From Clostridiaceae bacterium DTU079 (lineage in GTDB: Bacteria; Bacillota; Clostridia; Acetivibrionales; Acetivibrionaceae), in assembly GCA_001512505.1 (NCBI GenBank), contig LFSC01000032.1, positions 1 to 42,377 of the forward strand: DNA of 42,377 bases, given 5' to 3'. Within the stretch, counting starts at the first letter, position 1. Every line of letters begins with the position of its first letter. Shown here piece by piece: positions 33,363 to 42,304 of this stretch. Below the pieces are notes generated by a model, which saw only the letters and a program-made list of their open reading frames with translations, was not told the origin of the DNA and made no database searches. Both the position numbers and the translations under genes were made by a program.

Positions 33363-34352
33363 TTAAAAAACACTTTCTCCGGGGTATTTTAAATCCTTTC
33401 CCCTTAAGCAATCCATGATCTCCATAATCTTAATCGTATCGTAAAAGGTCTGCTTATCACTCTCGGTTTTATTCTGCCGGAGGCACTCCATGACTTCCAT
33501 TGCCTCATAATTTTTTCCGTTAGATTCATAAGGAACATCAATATGTTGTTCGTCTCCATCATTAAGCTTTATAATAAGTTTTGACGGAAAATAAAAGTTC
33601 GGCACAATAATATGCCCTTTGGTACCGTACAGGGTAAAATCAACCGGTGCAGAAAAGGTGCAAGCTGAGGAAAGCAATGCCGTTTCACCTTTATCAAATT
33701 TCAAGAGATAGTGGGATTCTTCATCCACACCTGTTTTCCCTATATTCATTGAGCCTGTTATATGAACAGGATACTTTTCCAAAACCATACATGCAAAAGT
33801 TATTGGGTATATCCCCAGATCTAAAAGTGCTCCTCCTGCCAAATCAAGATTGTATAGCCTGTGCTTCGGGTCAAAGGGAACATCGATACAGAATTGCCCC
33901 TTCAGAACTTTTATCTCTCCGATCAAACCTTCTTTTATCACATCCATCAATCTTGACAGTGCCGGTGAAAATCTTGTCCACATGGCCTCCATTATAAACA
34001 GCCTCTTTGCTTTGGCTGTTTCAATAAGCTTTAAAGCCTGTTTTGCATTTAGCGCAAAGGGCTTTTCACAAAGTACATGCTTACCGTTGTTCAGGCACAG
34101 CATGACATTTTCATAGTGAAAATTATGAGTTGTCGCTACATACACCACATCTATACTTTCATTTTTCACAAAATCCTCATAGTTGTCATAGTAGTAGGGC
34201 AGATTAAACTCCTCTGCAAATTGTCTTGATTTTCCCGATTTTGAGGCCGCAGCTATCAATTTAGCACCCGGTACGGCTTTCAATGCATCCGCAAATTCCC
34301 GTGCAATGCTTCCGCAGCCCATAATTCCCCAGTTAATTGTACTTTTGCTCAT
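33363..34352 (-). CDS. Gfo/Idh/MocA family NAD(P)-dependent oxidoreductase
   Basis: 329 residues. The Rossmann N-terminus reads INWGIMGCGSIAREFADAL. The signature EKPFALN (HVLCEKPFALNAKQA) contains the catalytic Lys, and the C-terminal alpha/beta domain includes GGALLDLGIYPI with the conserved Asp/His region. The family oxidises or reduces sugars, inositols and related polyols (trans-1,2-dihydrodiol dehydrogenase-like subgroup by the MEAMWTRFSPA motif). The substrate is unknown. Monocistronic, with a weak GGGA site before ATG 34352. Confidence 0.92.
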   Translation of the reverse strand: MSKSTINWGIMGCGSIAREFADALKAVPGAKLIAAASKSGKSRQFAEEFNLPYYYDNYEDFVKNESIDVVYVATTHNFHYENVMLCLNNGKHVLCEKPFALNAKQALKLIETAKAKRLFIMEAMWTRFSPALSRLMDVIKEGLIGEIKVLKGQFCIDVPFDPKHRLYNLDLAGGALLDLGIYPITFACMVLEKYPVHITGSMNIGKTGVDEESHYLLKFDKGETALLSSACTFSAPVDFTLYGTKGHIIVPNFYFPSKLIIKLNDGDEQHIDVPYESNGKNYEAMEVMECLRQNKTESDKQTFYDTIKIMEIMDCLRGKDLKYPGESVF

Positions 34353-34449
34353 AAAAATCCCACACCAATACGATAATATTTTTACTTCTTTCTATGAGTA
34401 TATTACCACATTTCATAATGCTAAACCATATTAAACTAGCTTAAGAATC

Positions 34450-34514
34450 GGGTTAAGAAAAAGGGTTAAGAAACTGAGTTCTGAAAACGGGTTTAGAAAA
34501 AGAGTTCAGAAAAT
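34450..34514. repeat. Five 13-bp tandem repeats at the left arm of family A copy 4
   Basis: Five contiguous 13-mers in exact register: GGGTTAAGAAAAA, GGGTTAAGAAACT, GAGTTCTGAAAAC, GGGTTTAGAAAAA, GAGTTCAGAAAAT. A weaker sixth unit precedes at 34437. The last unit is the left outer arm of the adjacent element, and the right arm (reverse complement GGGTTCGGAAAAT, 34659-34672 region) has a single matching unit. Confidence 0.85.
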
Positions 34515-34674
34515 ATTCCAGAAACTTAAGTTTCGCAGTCTAGAGCCTGTAAATACTCCTCTGGGTAGAGCAAAACTCGCTTCGCTCAAACAATGCTCTC
34601 CCTTTCCTCGTCGTATTAACAGGCTCTACGTCTGGCTTCACAATGTTTCTTCCATATTTTCCGAACCCGTTTTC
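34489..34674. repeat. Family A inverted-repeat element, copy 4
   Basis: The core at 34542-34627 closely matches copies 1 and 3. The outer arms are GGGTTTAGAAAAA plus GAGTTCAGAAAATAT on the left and ATATTTTCCGAACCCGTTTTC on the right. They pair in part through sequence unique to this copy. It lies in the 512-bp gap between the SASP 3' end and the oxidoreductase start. The remaining gap holds the 13-bp repeats, the hairpin at 34743-34779 and otherwise AT-rich sequence with no gene. Confidence 0.85.
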
Positions 34675-34742
34675 TTTCCTTTGTTTATGCCCGCATCTAA
34701 AGCAAAAACTTAAAAATCTATGCATTCACGTATGCAGAAAGA

Positions 34743-34779
34743 AAATATCCGGAACTCCCCACCGAATATCCGGATATTT
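34743..34779 (-). terminator. Hairpin, probable SASP terminator
   Basis: A 10-bp perfect stem AAATATCCGG / CCGGATATTT (34743-34752 with 34770-34779) and a T/C-rich tail (TTTTCTTTC) on the minus strand, about 85 bp beyond the SASP stop codon. Confidence 0.5.
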
Positions 34780-34864
34780 CCCTTTCCCCATTATGATTTT
34801 ATGTCAACATTATCAAAAGAGCTTATACAATATCCTACAACACTATTGCGATGTACTTCATATG

Positions 34865-35053
34865 TCACAGGTTTTGCCCCGCAACATTATCCTGCTTTTC
34901 CATCTGCATCAACTTCTTCCTTTTGGTTATAAGACCTCCGATGCGTCCCGTTTCTTTGGCGGTCAAGCTCTTCCAGCCGTATTTCTTTACCTTCTCAAAC
35001 AATCCAAGCTCAGCAATTATCTCATTCTTAATTTTTTCATCTAAGTTTTCCAT
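34865..35053 (-). CDS. Minor alpha/beta-type small acid-soluble spore protein (SspF-like)
   Basis: 62 residues from ATG 35053, with AGGAGG upstream; a longer frame begins before the promoter and is rejected. The EIIAELGLFEKVKKYGW segment resembles SspF (E.AKDLGFYDTVKNGGW), and TGRIGGLITKR resembles the SspA/B DNA-binding helix (GGEITKR). SASPs coat spore DNA, protect it from UV and heat, and are degraded on germination by Gpr. A sigma-G-type promoter (35074-35104) directly upstream supports the assignment. Confidence 0.85.
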   Translation of the reverse strand: MENLDEKIKNEIIAELGLFEKVKKYGWKSLTAKETGRIGGLITKRKKLMQMEKQDNVAGQNL

Positions 35054-35073
35054 ATCGCACCACCTCCTGTGGT

Positions 35074-35104
35074 TATTATGTACCAAACCACATAGGGGTA
35101 TACA
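35074..35104 (-). promoter_or_regulatory. Sigma-G-type (forespore) promoter of the SASP gene
   Basis: On the minus strand TGTATA (35099-35104), 18-bp spacer, CATAATA (35074-35080). This fits the forespore consensus GnATR-N18-CATnnTA. It lies between the CtpA stop and the SASP start. Confidence 0.65.
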
Positions 35105-35132
35105 TATTTTTAGAAAAATTGTTATAGTTAGT

Positions 35133-36422
35133 TTAGTTTTCTCCCAATTCTTCCTTTATTACCTCTATTGCCTTCTTAAGCTGCAAATCGTCTTCCCGCG
35201 GCACCTGAGATGCAGGATAATATTTATACTTTTCATCCAGTTCCACTACAATATCGGGTTCAATTCCTTTCTCATGTATGCATACTCCCGATGGAGTAAA
35301 ATATCTTGCTATAGTCACCTTTAAGCCCGATCCGTCCTCAAGATTCACTACCGCCTGAACCAAACCTTTTCCAAAGGTCCTTGTACCTATTATTTTTCCT
35401 TTTCCGTAATCCTTAACTGCACCGGACAGAATCTCTGATGCGCTGGCACTGTTTCCGTTAACCAAAACAGTAAGAGGTATATTCAGTTCGGTTGAATCGG
35501 ATTTCTTCTCAGATCTGTTACCCAAACGGTCTTCCGTATATACAATCAAACCTTCCGGCAGCAGTCTGTCTGCAATAGCGGAAACTTGGTCATAATCACC
35601 GCCAGGGTTGTCTCTCAAATCAATTATCAATCCTTTAATTCCCTGATCGAGAAGCTTGTTTAAGTGAGTTCCGAAATCCTTTGCAATATCGTTGTCAAAC
35701 ATTATTAACCTGATATAGCCTATGTTTCCTTCCAGCACTTCACTGTTTATATTTACGATTTTAATTTCCTTTCTGATAACATCAAAATCCAGATATGTTC
35801 CCTCGGAAGGTCTGAATACCGTAATTTTGACTTTTGTATTTTCCTCTCCCTTTATCATGCTTACAATTAATTTGTCATCCCTTATTGTCGTTACATCTTT
35901 ATCGTCAACCTTAACTATCTTATCTCCCGGCAATATACCTACTTCCTTTGCAGGAGAACCCTCGAAAGCCTCAACAACCGTAAGTATTCCGTCATTGTCC
36001 ATGTTTATCGACACACCGATTCCCACATAGCTGCCCTGGGTCTTTTCGTTAAATTCCTTCATTTGATCCTTTGTAAAATAAACGGTGTAAGGGTCTTCCA
36101 AAGAATTGGCCATTCCGGAAATAGCTCCTTCGAGCATTTGATTCTGATCAACGTTTTTATAAAAATAAGTGTCCAAAAGGTTTTTTACCTCATTGAATTT
36201 ATTTATATTTACAGAATCTACATCGTCTTTGTCAAAGGTTATTGCATAATCAGGGTTAAATTTTTTTGAATCTTTATATTTTTCAGCATCCTTCTCGGAC
36301 AATACAATATAATGCGGATTTTTATAATGCCAAACCAAAAATCCAAATGCAGTTGTTGTCGAAGTGAGCAACATTACCAACAATATAGGTAAAACTTTAC
36401 CGGTAATAACATTTTTATTCAA
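35133..36422 (-). CDS. S41-family C-terminal processing peptidase (CtpA/CtpB-like)
   Basis: 429 residues with a TTG start, supported by AAGGGGAG nine bases upstream. An N-terminal membrane anchor (about 9-30) places the protease outside. A PDZ domain (about 130-205, with YVGIGVSINMDNDG and GILPGDKIVKVDD) binds C-termini of substrates. The peptidase core has LIIDLRDNPGG, Ser327 in NGNSASASE as nucleophile, and Lys352 in TRTFGKG as base. In Bacillus such enzymes process CwlO-like or sporulation signalling proteins. It is followed by M23 and FtsEX genes, suggesting envelope remodelling. Confidence 0.95.
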   Translation of the reverse strand: MNKNVITGKVLPILLVMLLTSTTTAFGFLVWHYKNPHYIVLSEKDAEKYKDSKKFNPDYAITFDKDDVDSVNINKFNEVKNLLDTYFYKNVDQNQMLEGAISGMANSLEDPYTVYFTKDQMKEFNEKTQGSYVGIGVSINMDNDGILTVVEAFEGSPAKEVGILPGDKIVKVDDKDVTTIRDDKLIVSMIKGEENTKVKITVFRPSEGTYLDFDVIRKEIKIVNINSEVLEGNIGYIRLIMFDNDIAKDFGTHLNKLLDQGIKGLIIDLRDNPGGDYDQVSAIADRLLPEGLIVYTEDRLGNRSEKKSDSTELNIPLTVLVNGNSASASEILSGAVKDYGKGKIIGTRTFGKGLVQAVVNLEDGSGLKVTIARYFTPSGVCIHEKGIEPDIVVELDEKYKYYPASQVPREDDLQLKKAIEVIKEELGEN

Positions 36423-36622
36423 TTCGAGACACTCCCCTTGCTATAGTTTGTTGAACCAGACTAATATCCGACCGAACGCATATCGCCTCAGAGTACCATA
36501 CTATTCTATAAGGAATCTATAGTACTGAGAAAGGTTTTATGCTTAATTAGGTTTGTCTTACCGTTAACCTAAATTTTAACTTGCATTTATTATATCATAT
36601 GCTTGCACATTTAATAATATTT

Positions 36623-36674
36623 TTATCCCTTTCGCTTTTTCATAATTTCACTTTTTAAATTCCACCAACAATTA
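36623..36674. repeat. Family B post-terminator repeat, copy d
   Basis: On the minus strand it reads TTGTTGGTGGAATTT, AAAAAGTGAAATTATG, AAAAAGCGAAAGGG. It directly follows the hairpin at 36675-36700, in the same order as copy e at 20330. Confidence 0.5.
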
Positions 36675-36700
36675 AGCCCGTACCATAAAATGTACGAGCT
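36675..36700 (-). terminator. Terminator of the M23 peptidase gene
   Basis: Stem AGCTCGTAC / GTACGGGCT (one G-U pair; 36675-36683 with 36692-36700), then TTAATTGTTGG. About 50 bp after the stop at 36749. Confidence 0.6.
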
Positions 36701-36748
36701 TTTATTTTCGGTATGGTATCAAAATCAATTCATTTTCTTTTGCTGTCC

Positions 36749-37876
36749 CTATGGCTTTACATAATCCAGAGGATTAACCGGTGTACCGTTTTTTCTAACC
36801 TCAAAATGTAAATGAGGTCCTGTAGAAAGTCCTGTGCTTCCTACCTTTGCAATTGTATCACCGGCATTAACCGAATCTCCCACTTTCACAAGAAGCTTGC
36901 TGCAGTGAGCATATAGGGTAGAAATTCCTCCACCATGGTCTACTATCACAGTGTTGCCGTAGCCGCTCTGCCATCCCGCCACTATTACTACTCCCTTGTT
37001 GGCGGCAATTATCGAAGCACCGCTGCCCGCTGAAATATCTATACCGTTATGCATTTTATAAACTTTAAGTATCGGATGAAGTCTGTTTCCAAAGTAGGAT
37101 GATATTTTCGTGCAGCTCGGAGTAGGCCAGAGCATGCTTCCTCCTGCGTAACTTCCACTTCGCTGGAGGCTTTTTATTTGATTAGCCAGTTCATTGGACT
37201 TTCTTAACAGCTCATCCTCCTGCTGCTCAAGCTTCTTTAGCTGAGAACTTATATTGCTGATTTCTTTATCGAGACCGGATCTTGTTGCCTTTATTTCATT
37301 TAATTTGTTTAATGATTCCGTCGCACTTTGCTTAATTGAATCTCTTTTCTCTACTGCAAGCTGTTTTTTAAATTCTACATCTGCCTTTGCTGCCTTTAAA
37401 CTCTCAATAAGCTCCTTATCTTTCTTACTAACCGCAGAAACAATTTCAAGCCTATTCCAAAAATCAACAATGCTTTCCGACTCAGACAACGATTCAATAA
37501 CCGAAACATTTGCGTTTTGATACATTACTTTTAGTCTGACTTTGAAAAGCTCCATCTGTTGATTGTATTTCTCTTCGCTTTCCTTTATCGCCTGGTCGAT
37601 CAATTCAATATCTTTATTCATTTCATCGACTTGCTGCATCAAAGAATTATATTCTTCAGTCTTTTTCTTTTCTTGCGACTCCAGATATTCTTTTTCGCTT
37701 TTAATAGAGTTTAATTTATTCTTTTGTTCCTTCTTTTGCTTTGATATATCGTTTATCTTGCTATCAACCGTTTTTTTCTGCTTCTGAGCGTCAGAAATGG
37801 TATCTCCCAAAACAGGAATCATTACCGTAGATAAAACCAAGGTAAAAATTGTAATTAACAATACTGCTTTTTTCAC
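36749..37876 (-). CDS. Secreted coiled-coil M23 peptidase (EnvC-like murein hydrolase)
   Basis: 375 residues from GTG 37876, with AAGGGGG eight bases upstream. A signal peptide (about 1-24) precedes a long coiled coil (about 30-245, K/E/Q-rich heptads), then an M23 LytM domain. The zinc ligands are in MHNGIDIS (His, Asp) and PHLHFEVR (HxH), so the peptidase is predicted to be active. Such proteins cleave peptidoglycan cross-links and are opened by the FtsEX ABC complex through the coiled coil. ftsX and ftsE lie immediately upstream on the same strand, the arrangement expected for an FtsEX-controlled hydrolase (as CwlO in Bacillus or PcsB in streptococci). Confidence 0.94.
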   Translation of the reverse strand: MKKAVLLITIFTLVLSTVMIPVLGDTISDAQKQKKTVDSKINDISKQKKEQKNKLNSIKSEKEYLESQEKKKTEEYNSLMQQVDEMNKDIELIDQAIKESEEKYNQQMELFKVRLKVMYQNANVSVIESLSESESIVDFWNRLEIVSAVSKKDKELIESLKAAKADVEFKKQLAVEKRDSIKQSATESLNKLNEIKATRSGLDKEISNISSQLKKLEQQEDELLRKSNELANQIKSLQRSGSYAGGSMLWPTPSCTKISSYFGNRLHPILKVYKMHNGIDISAGSGASIIAANKGVVIVAGWQSGYGNTVIVDHGGGISTLYAHCSKLLVKVGDSVNAGDTIAKVGSTGLSTGPHLHFEVRKNGTPVNPLDYVKP

Positions 37877-37928
37877 TTTTATAACCCCCTTGACCCTGCC
37901 AGAATCTTGTCTTTTGTTAACTTTATCT

Positions 37929-38813
37929 TTATACTCTTAAGTATTTACGTATTGATATAATACTGCCTGATGCCCCTACCAATGATCCTAAAAGGCAGGA
38001 CACCATAATTAATTGAAAAGCCACGTCTTTCATTCCAACAAGCTTTACCATTATAAAATCATTCTGTACCCAACCGCCTCCTAATTTATAGATGATAAAC
38101 AAAGCGAGAAAGCTTACGAATGCTCCTATTAATCCAATAATTATGCCTTCAACAATAAACGGTAACCGAATAAACCAATCTGTGGCACCGATATACTTCA
38201 TTATGCTGATTTCTTTACGCCGGGCAAACACAGTCAATTTAATAGTGTTGGCTATAATAAACACAGCTATCACCACTAGGATTGCTATTAATAATGAACT
38301 GCCTATCTGTAAACCTCGAAGTATTCTGTTAATATAATCAATAGCCTTCTTAGAATATCTTACGCTGTCAACACCCGGATAATTCTTATATTTTTCCACA
38401 ACCTCACCATAATCTGCCGAATTATTAAGTTTAATAATAAAAGAAACCGGCATAAAGCTCTCGTCAAGCCCTTCTAAAACATCCTTATCGTCCCCGAGCA
38501 TTTCCTTGGCTTTTTCAAATGCCTGCTTTTTATCCACTTTTTCATATTCCTTTATCCTTTTATCACGGCCTATTGTCCATTCAAGCATTCCCAACTGGTG
38601 ACCGTCCATTTCAGGATTGCAAAATATCTGCATTTCGGGCTGGTCCTTTAAAAACTGGGTATTATACTTTATATTAACCGTGATAATCCAGAAAAAACCC
38701 AGAATTACCAAGGATGCCGCGACAATGCCCATTGAAGCAAGGGACATAAGTACATTTCTATATGTATTGACGAAACCTTCTTTAACAACAAATTTTGCTG
38801 TCCTTAACTTCAT
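37929..38813 (-). CDS. ftsX: Cell division ABC transporter permease FtsX
   Basis: 294 residues. A short cytoplasmic start ([17 protein letters not shown]) and TM1 (about 21-45) precede a large extracellular loop (about 50-160) that would contact the M23 hydrolase. Three further helices follow (about 170-195, 215-245, 260-285), giving the FtsX-family four-helix layout. ATG 38813 has AAAGGA ten bases upstream and overlaps the end of ftsE by 32 bp, so translation is coupled. Confidence 0.95.
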   Translation of the reverse strand: MKLRTAKFVVKEGFVNTYRNVLMSLASMGIVAASLVILGFFWIITVNIKYNTQFLKDQPEMQIFCNPEMDGHQLGMLEWTIGRDKRIKEYEKVDKKQAFEKAKEMLGDDKDVLEGLDESFMPVSFIIKLNNSADYGEVVEKYKNYPGVDSVRYSKKAIDYINRILRGLQIGSSLLIAILVVIAVFIIANTIKLTVFARRKEISIMKYIGATDWFIRLPFIVEGIIIGLIGAFVSFLALFIIYKLGGGWVQNDFIMVKLVGMKDVAFQLIMVSCLLGSLVGASGSIISIRKYLRV

Positions 38814-39489
38814 TTTCGTACTGTCCTTTCTCCTGATCTCTAATAATTTCGCCTCTCTCTATGGCAATAACATGCTTTTGCATTTTATCCACAATGCTCT
38901 TTTCATGCGTGGCAACAATAACAGTAGTGCCCCTCATATTGACTTCCTGTATCAATTTCATTATTTCCCATGAAGTTTCGGGATCAAGATTTCCTGTAGG
39001 TTCATCAGCAATGATAAGAGAAGGATTGTTTACCAACGCACGAGCAATAGCAACCCTCTGCTGTTCTCCCCCAGAGAGTTGATTGGGATAGGCATTTGCT
39101 TTTCTGCTCAGCCCCACCAAGGCCAAGGCCATTGGAACCTGTCTTCTGATCTCTTTTGGAAGTGCTTCTGTTATTTGCATGGCAAATTCTACATTTTCAT
39201 AAACCGTTTTATTGGGAAGCAGCCTGAAATCCTGAAATACAACTCCCAAGCTTCTTCTAAAGCAGGGAATTTCCTTTCTTTTTAACACAGAAAGGTCATA
39301 ACCGTTTACAAAAACGGAACCTTCCGTGGGCTCTTCCTCCTTTAAAATTAGCTTTAAAATCGTAGATTTGCCGGAACCGCTGGGTCCCACTAAAAAAGTA
39401 AAGTCACCTTTTTTTATATTAAAACTGACATTATTTAACGCTACTGTTCCATTTGAATACTTCTTAACTACCGTTTTAAACTCTACCAC
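38782..39489 (-). CDS. ftsE: Cell division ATP-binding protein FtsE
   Basis: 235 residues from GTG 39489, chosen because AGGAG lies nine bases upstream; the longer frame would add a non-conserved N-terminus. Walker [10 protein letters not shown], signature [20 protein letters not shown], Walker [17 protein letters not shown] and the H-loop ATHEKSIVD are all intact. It binds FtsX and converts ATP hydrolysis into activation of a cell-wall hydrolase at division or elongation sites. Confidence 0.96.
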   Translation of the reverse strand: MVEFKTVVKKYSNGTVALNNVSFNIKKGDFTFLVGPSGSGKSTILKLILKEEEPTEGSVFVNGYDLSVLKRKEIPCFRRSLGVVFQDFRLLPNKTVYENVEFAMQITEALPKEIRRQVPMALALVGLSRKANAYPNQLSGGEQQRVAIARALVNNPSLIIADEPTGNLDPETSWEIMKLIQEVNMRGTTVIVATHEKSIVDKMQKHVIAIERGEIIRDQEKGQYENEVKDSKICC

Positions 39490-39613
39490 AATAACATCTC
39501 CTAATAGAAATACCTTTTGATTTAACACGGTACTTTTATTTTATCTTTCGTGCAATATTTTATCGCAAATATTACCTTTTTGCAAATATATAAACAGAAA
39601 TTGCTCCAAGCCG

Positions 39614-40699
39614 TCATACAAGGTCCCGGTTGCTGTCGAGATATTTCTTAACAAGTATTGCAACCTTAAATATTATTGCATCATCAAACTGTCTCAAATC
39701 AAGGCCTGTAACCTTCTGAATCTTATCCAACCTATACACCAGTGTATTTCTGTGGACAAAAAGCTGTCGGGAAGTTTCACTTACATTTAGGTTATTTTCA
39801 AAAAACTTAACTATTGTGTTCATAGTTTCAGCATCTAAAGCTTCAAAAGCTCCATCCTTAAACACTTCATTCAAAAACAATCTGCAAAGCGTAGGCGGAA
39901 GCTGATATATCAATCTGCCAATACCAAGTTTGTTGTAATCTATTATATTCTTTTCGTTTTCAAAAATTTCCCCAATTAATAAAGCTGTCTGTGCTTCCTT
40001 GAAAGAACGTCCTATATCCTTGATATTGTCAACTACAGTTCCAATTCCGATCTTAGACTTTATCATGCCCTCGGTGGATAAATTATCCAAAATAATCTTT
40101 GCATTTTTATTTACTTCCTTATAATCATAGTTGGAATTGAGTTCTTTTATAAGAACCGTCGTTTCATCGTCCAAAATTACAACAAAGTCCTTAGTCTTTC
40201 TTGGAAAAAGACCTTCAATTATCTCGTGGGCATAAATATCCTTTGCGGATTCCGTCTTTATCAAATATACCACTCTAAATACGTTATTTGCTATATGCAG
40301 TTCTTTAGCCCTTAATGTGATATCTCCGGGCAGAATATTATCCAGTATGACACTCTTAATAAAGTTAATCTTATCATACTTTTCGTCATAATACGCTTTA
40401 ATGTTTATAATATTAATAGAAATGAGCTTCAGGTATTTACTGTTATTAGAATCGTCCGAATCAATATAGGCAATATATTCCATCTTGTTTCTTATATATA
40501 TTTTTTGAAAGGATTGTCCTCCAACCACCACAAAAGAATCTTCCGTCTTCATTACTTCATCGATCAACGGATTGACATTTCCAACTCTTTCCTCATTTGA
40601 GCACGCCAAAACAAGACCGTTTTCATCGATAATGCCAATCTCCGAATCAATGGTGTCCCTAACTTGGTTTATAAGATTTTGATAAAGTTTTACCGACAT
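39614..40699 (-). CDS. CdaR/PucR-family transcriptional regulator
   Basis: 361 residues from ATG 40699, with GGGGGAT upstream; an earlier in-frame start is weaker. The N-terminal half is the sugar-diacid/carbohydrate-binding type (IDSEIGIIDENGLVLACS; RVGNVNPLIDEV). A middle GGDEF-like fold follows, and the C-terminus is a PucR helix-turn-helix (NNLNVSETSRQLFVHRNTLV, RLDKIQKVTGLDLRQFDDAI). Bacillus and E. coli relatives activate catabolic or transport genes in response to sugar acids. Directly upstream on the same strand is the MsmX ATPase gene, but a hairpin lies between them. Confidence 0.9.
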   Translation of the reverse strand: MSVKLYQNLINQVRDTIDSEIGIIDENGLVLACSNEERVGNVNPLIDEVMKTEDSFVVVGGQSFQKIYIRNKMEYIAYIDSDDSNNSKYLKLISINIINIKAYYDEKYDKINFIKSVILDNILPGDITLRAKELHIANNVFRVVYLIKTESAKDIYAHEIIEGLFPRKTKDFVVILDDETTVLIKELNSNYDYKEVNKNAKIILDNLSTEGMIKSKIGIGTVVDNIKDIGRSFKEAQTALLIGEIFENEKNIIDYNKLGIGRLIYQLPPTLCRLFLNEVFKDGAFEALDAETMNTIVKFFENNLNVSETSRQLFVHRNTLVYRLDKIQKVTGLDLRQFDDAIIFKVAILVKKYLDSNRDLV

Positions 40700-40953
40700 G
40701 CAACCATCCCCCGCCAAACAACATAATAATTATTCTCTACCGCTGCTATTTTTCATAATCTATTCAAGGGGCATTCAACTGCAACCGAATCTGCAAACTA
40801 ACTGTTTTAATTGCCTTATCTTATTTTATTATACACCAAAAAGTAAAAAGCTCAAGGAAGAACTTGCTTCACAAAGCTTCTTCCAATATTTTCTTCGCGC
40901 TAATATTATACACTTTGCACAAATATACATCCTGCCCATGCCGGACACATCAC

Positions 40954-40985
40954 AAAGGGGAAAGAACAGTTATTCTTTCCCCTTT
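40954..40985 (-). terminator. Terminator hairpin of the msmX gene
   Basis: A 13-bp perfect stem AAAGGGGAAAGAA / TTCTTTCCCCTTT (40954-40966 with 40973-40985), 20 bp after the msmX stop. The following T-run is short, so termination could be partial. Confidence 0.65.
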
Positions 40986-41005
40986 GCCATATTAAAAATT
41001 TACAT

Positions 41006-42118
41006 TTAGTTCATTATAGTCTTTTCGGTTTCTTTATCAAAGATGTGAATCTTGTTTGTATCAAGAACAAGCTTGATTACATCTCCGGCTCTTGCCTTAG
41101 TTCTCGGGTTAACTCTTGCTGTAAAATCAACATCTCCTACTACTGTATATAATAAGGTTTCTGAACCCAGCATTTCAACAACCTCAACCTTCGCACTTAC
41201 CACACTGTCTGCCATGGATTCAAGATAAATAGCCTCGTCATGAATATCTTCCGGACGAATACCTATTACCACTTCTCTTCCTACATATTCGCTTCCCTCA
41301 AGCTTCTTAGCTTTTCCTTCCGGAAGCTTAATGTCTTCCTTACCGAAGAGTAAGTGAATTTCTTCCCCACGTTTTTCAACTCTTGCATTTACAAAGTTCA
41401 TCTGCGGGCTTCCGATAAATCCGGCAACGAACATGTTTACAGGTCTTTCATAAAGGTTAGTTGGGGTATCCACCTGCTGAATATATCCATCCTTCATTAC
41501 CACGATTCTTGTACCCATGGTCAACGCTTCTGTCTGGTCATGGGTAACGTAGATGAAGGTTGTCTGGAGTCTCTGATGCAGTTTGCTGATCTCAGTTCTC
41601 ATCTGAACCCTAAGTTTTGCATCAAGGTTTGAAAGCGGCTCATCCATCAAGAATACCTTCGGGTCACGAACGATAGCACGACCTAAAGCAACCCTCTGTC
41701 TCTGTCCACCAGACAATGCCTTCGGTCTTCTTTCCAGCAAATGCTCTATATCAAGTATTTTTGCTGCTTCCAAAACTCTTCTCTTTATTTCATCCTTAGG
41801 CATTTTTCTGAGTTTCAAACCAAATGCCATGTTGTCAAAAACAGACATATGAGGATACAAAGCGTAGTTCTGGAAAACCATTGCTATATCCCTGTCCTTC
41901 GGTGCAACGTCGTTTACCAGTTTGTCTCCTATATACAATTCTCCTTCGCTAATCTCTTCCAATCCTGCGACCATTCTCAGTGTAGTAGTTTTTCCACATC
42001 CAGATGGTCCAACCAAGATTATAAATTCCCTATCCTCAATATCCAAATTAAAATCATTAACTGCAGTTACCCCACCTGGATACCTCTTATAGATTCCTTT
42101 TAGCTTAACGCTTGCCAT
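41006..42118 (-). CDS. Shared sugar ABC importer ATPase (MsmX/UgpC family)
   Basis: 370 residues from ATG 42118, with GGGAGGGG upstream; the longer frame is rejected. Walker A GPSGCGKTT, Q-loop VFQNYALYPHMSVFDN, signature LSGGQRQRVALGRAI, Walker B VFLMDEPLSNLDA and the H-loop TFIYVTHDQTEA are intact. Two C-terminal TOBE segments (about 240-365) are typical of CUT1 sugar-importer ATPases. Such proteins usually serve several carbohydrate importers encoded elsewhere; in A. thermocellus one homologue energises cellodextrin uptake (family knowledge). No permease genes are adjacent, which fits a stand-alone shared subunit. Confidence 0.93.
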   Translation of the reverse strand: MASVKLKGIYKRYPGGVTAVNDFNLDIEDREFIILVGPSGCGKTTTLRMVAGLEEISEGELYIGDKLVNDVAPKDRDIAMVFQNYALYPHMSVFDNMAFGLKLRKMPKDEIKRRVLEAAKILDIEHLLERRPKALSGGQRQRVALGRAIVRDPKVFLMDEPLSNLDAKLRVQMRTEISKLHQRLQTTFIYVTHDQTEALTMGTRIVVMKDGYIQQVDTPTNLYERPVNMFVAGFIGSPQMNFVNARVEKRGEEIHLLFGKEDIKLPEGKAKKLEGSEYVGREVVIGIRPEDIHDEAIYLESMADSVVSAKVEVVEMLGSETLLYTVVGDVDFTARVNPRTKARAGDVIKLVLDTNKIHIFDKETEKTIMN

Positions 42119-42279
42119 TTTTTCCCCTCCCAATTTTTTTACGAACACTAGTTATAACATAACTAATATAACATTTAAGCCAACCCTCAACTAGTATATT
42201 TTTTAACAAAAAAAAATGCTGTATTTAGTAACTTTGCATAAAGGTAAACAATCATAATGCCTTAAATAAGCACTTTACA

Positions 42280-42298
42280 GGCAATTGTACAAATTGCC
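42280..42298. promoter_or_regulatory. 19-bp palindrome upstream of msmX
   Basis: GGCAATT-GTACA-AATTGCC, perfect over both 7-bp arms, about 160 bp before the msmX start. It could be an operator for a regulator or a hairpin ending an upstream gene outside the window. No other defined signal is seen in 42119-42304, which is AT-rich with an ACTAGT pair at 42148 and 42190. Confidence 0.4.
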
Positions 42299-42304
42299 GG
42301 GGCC

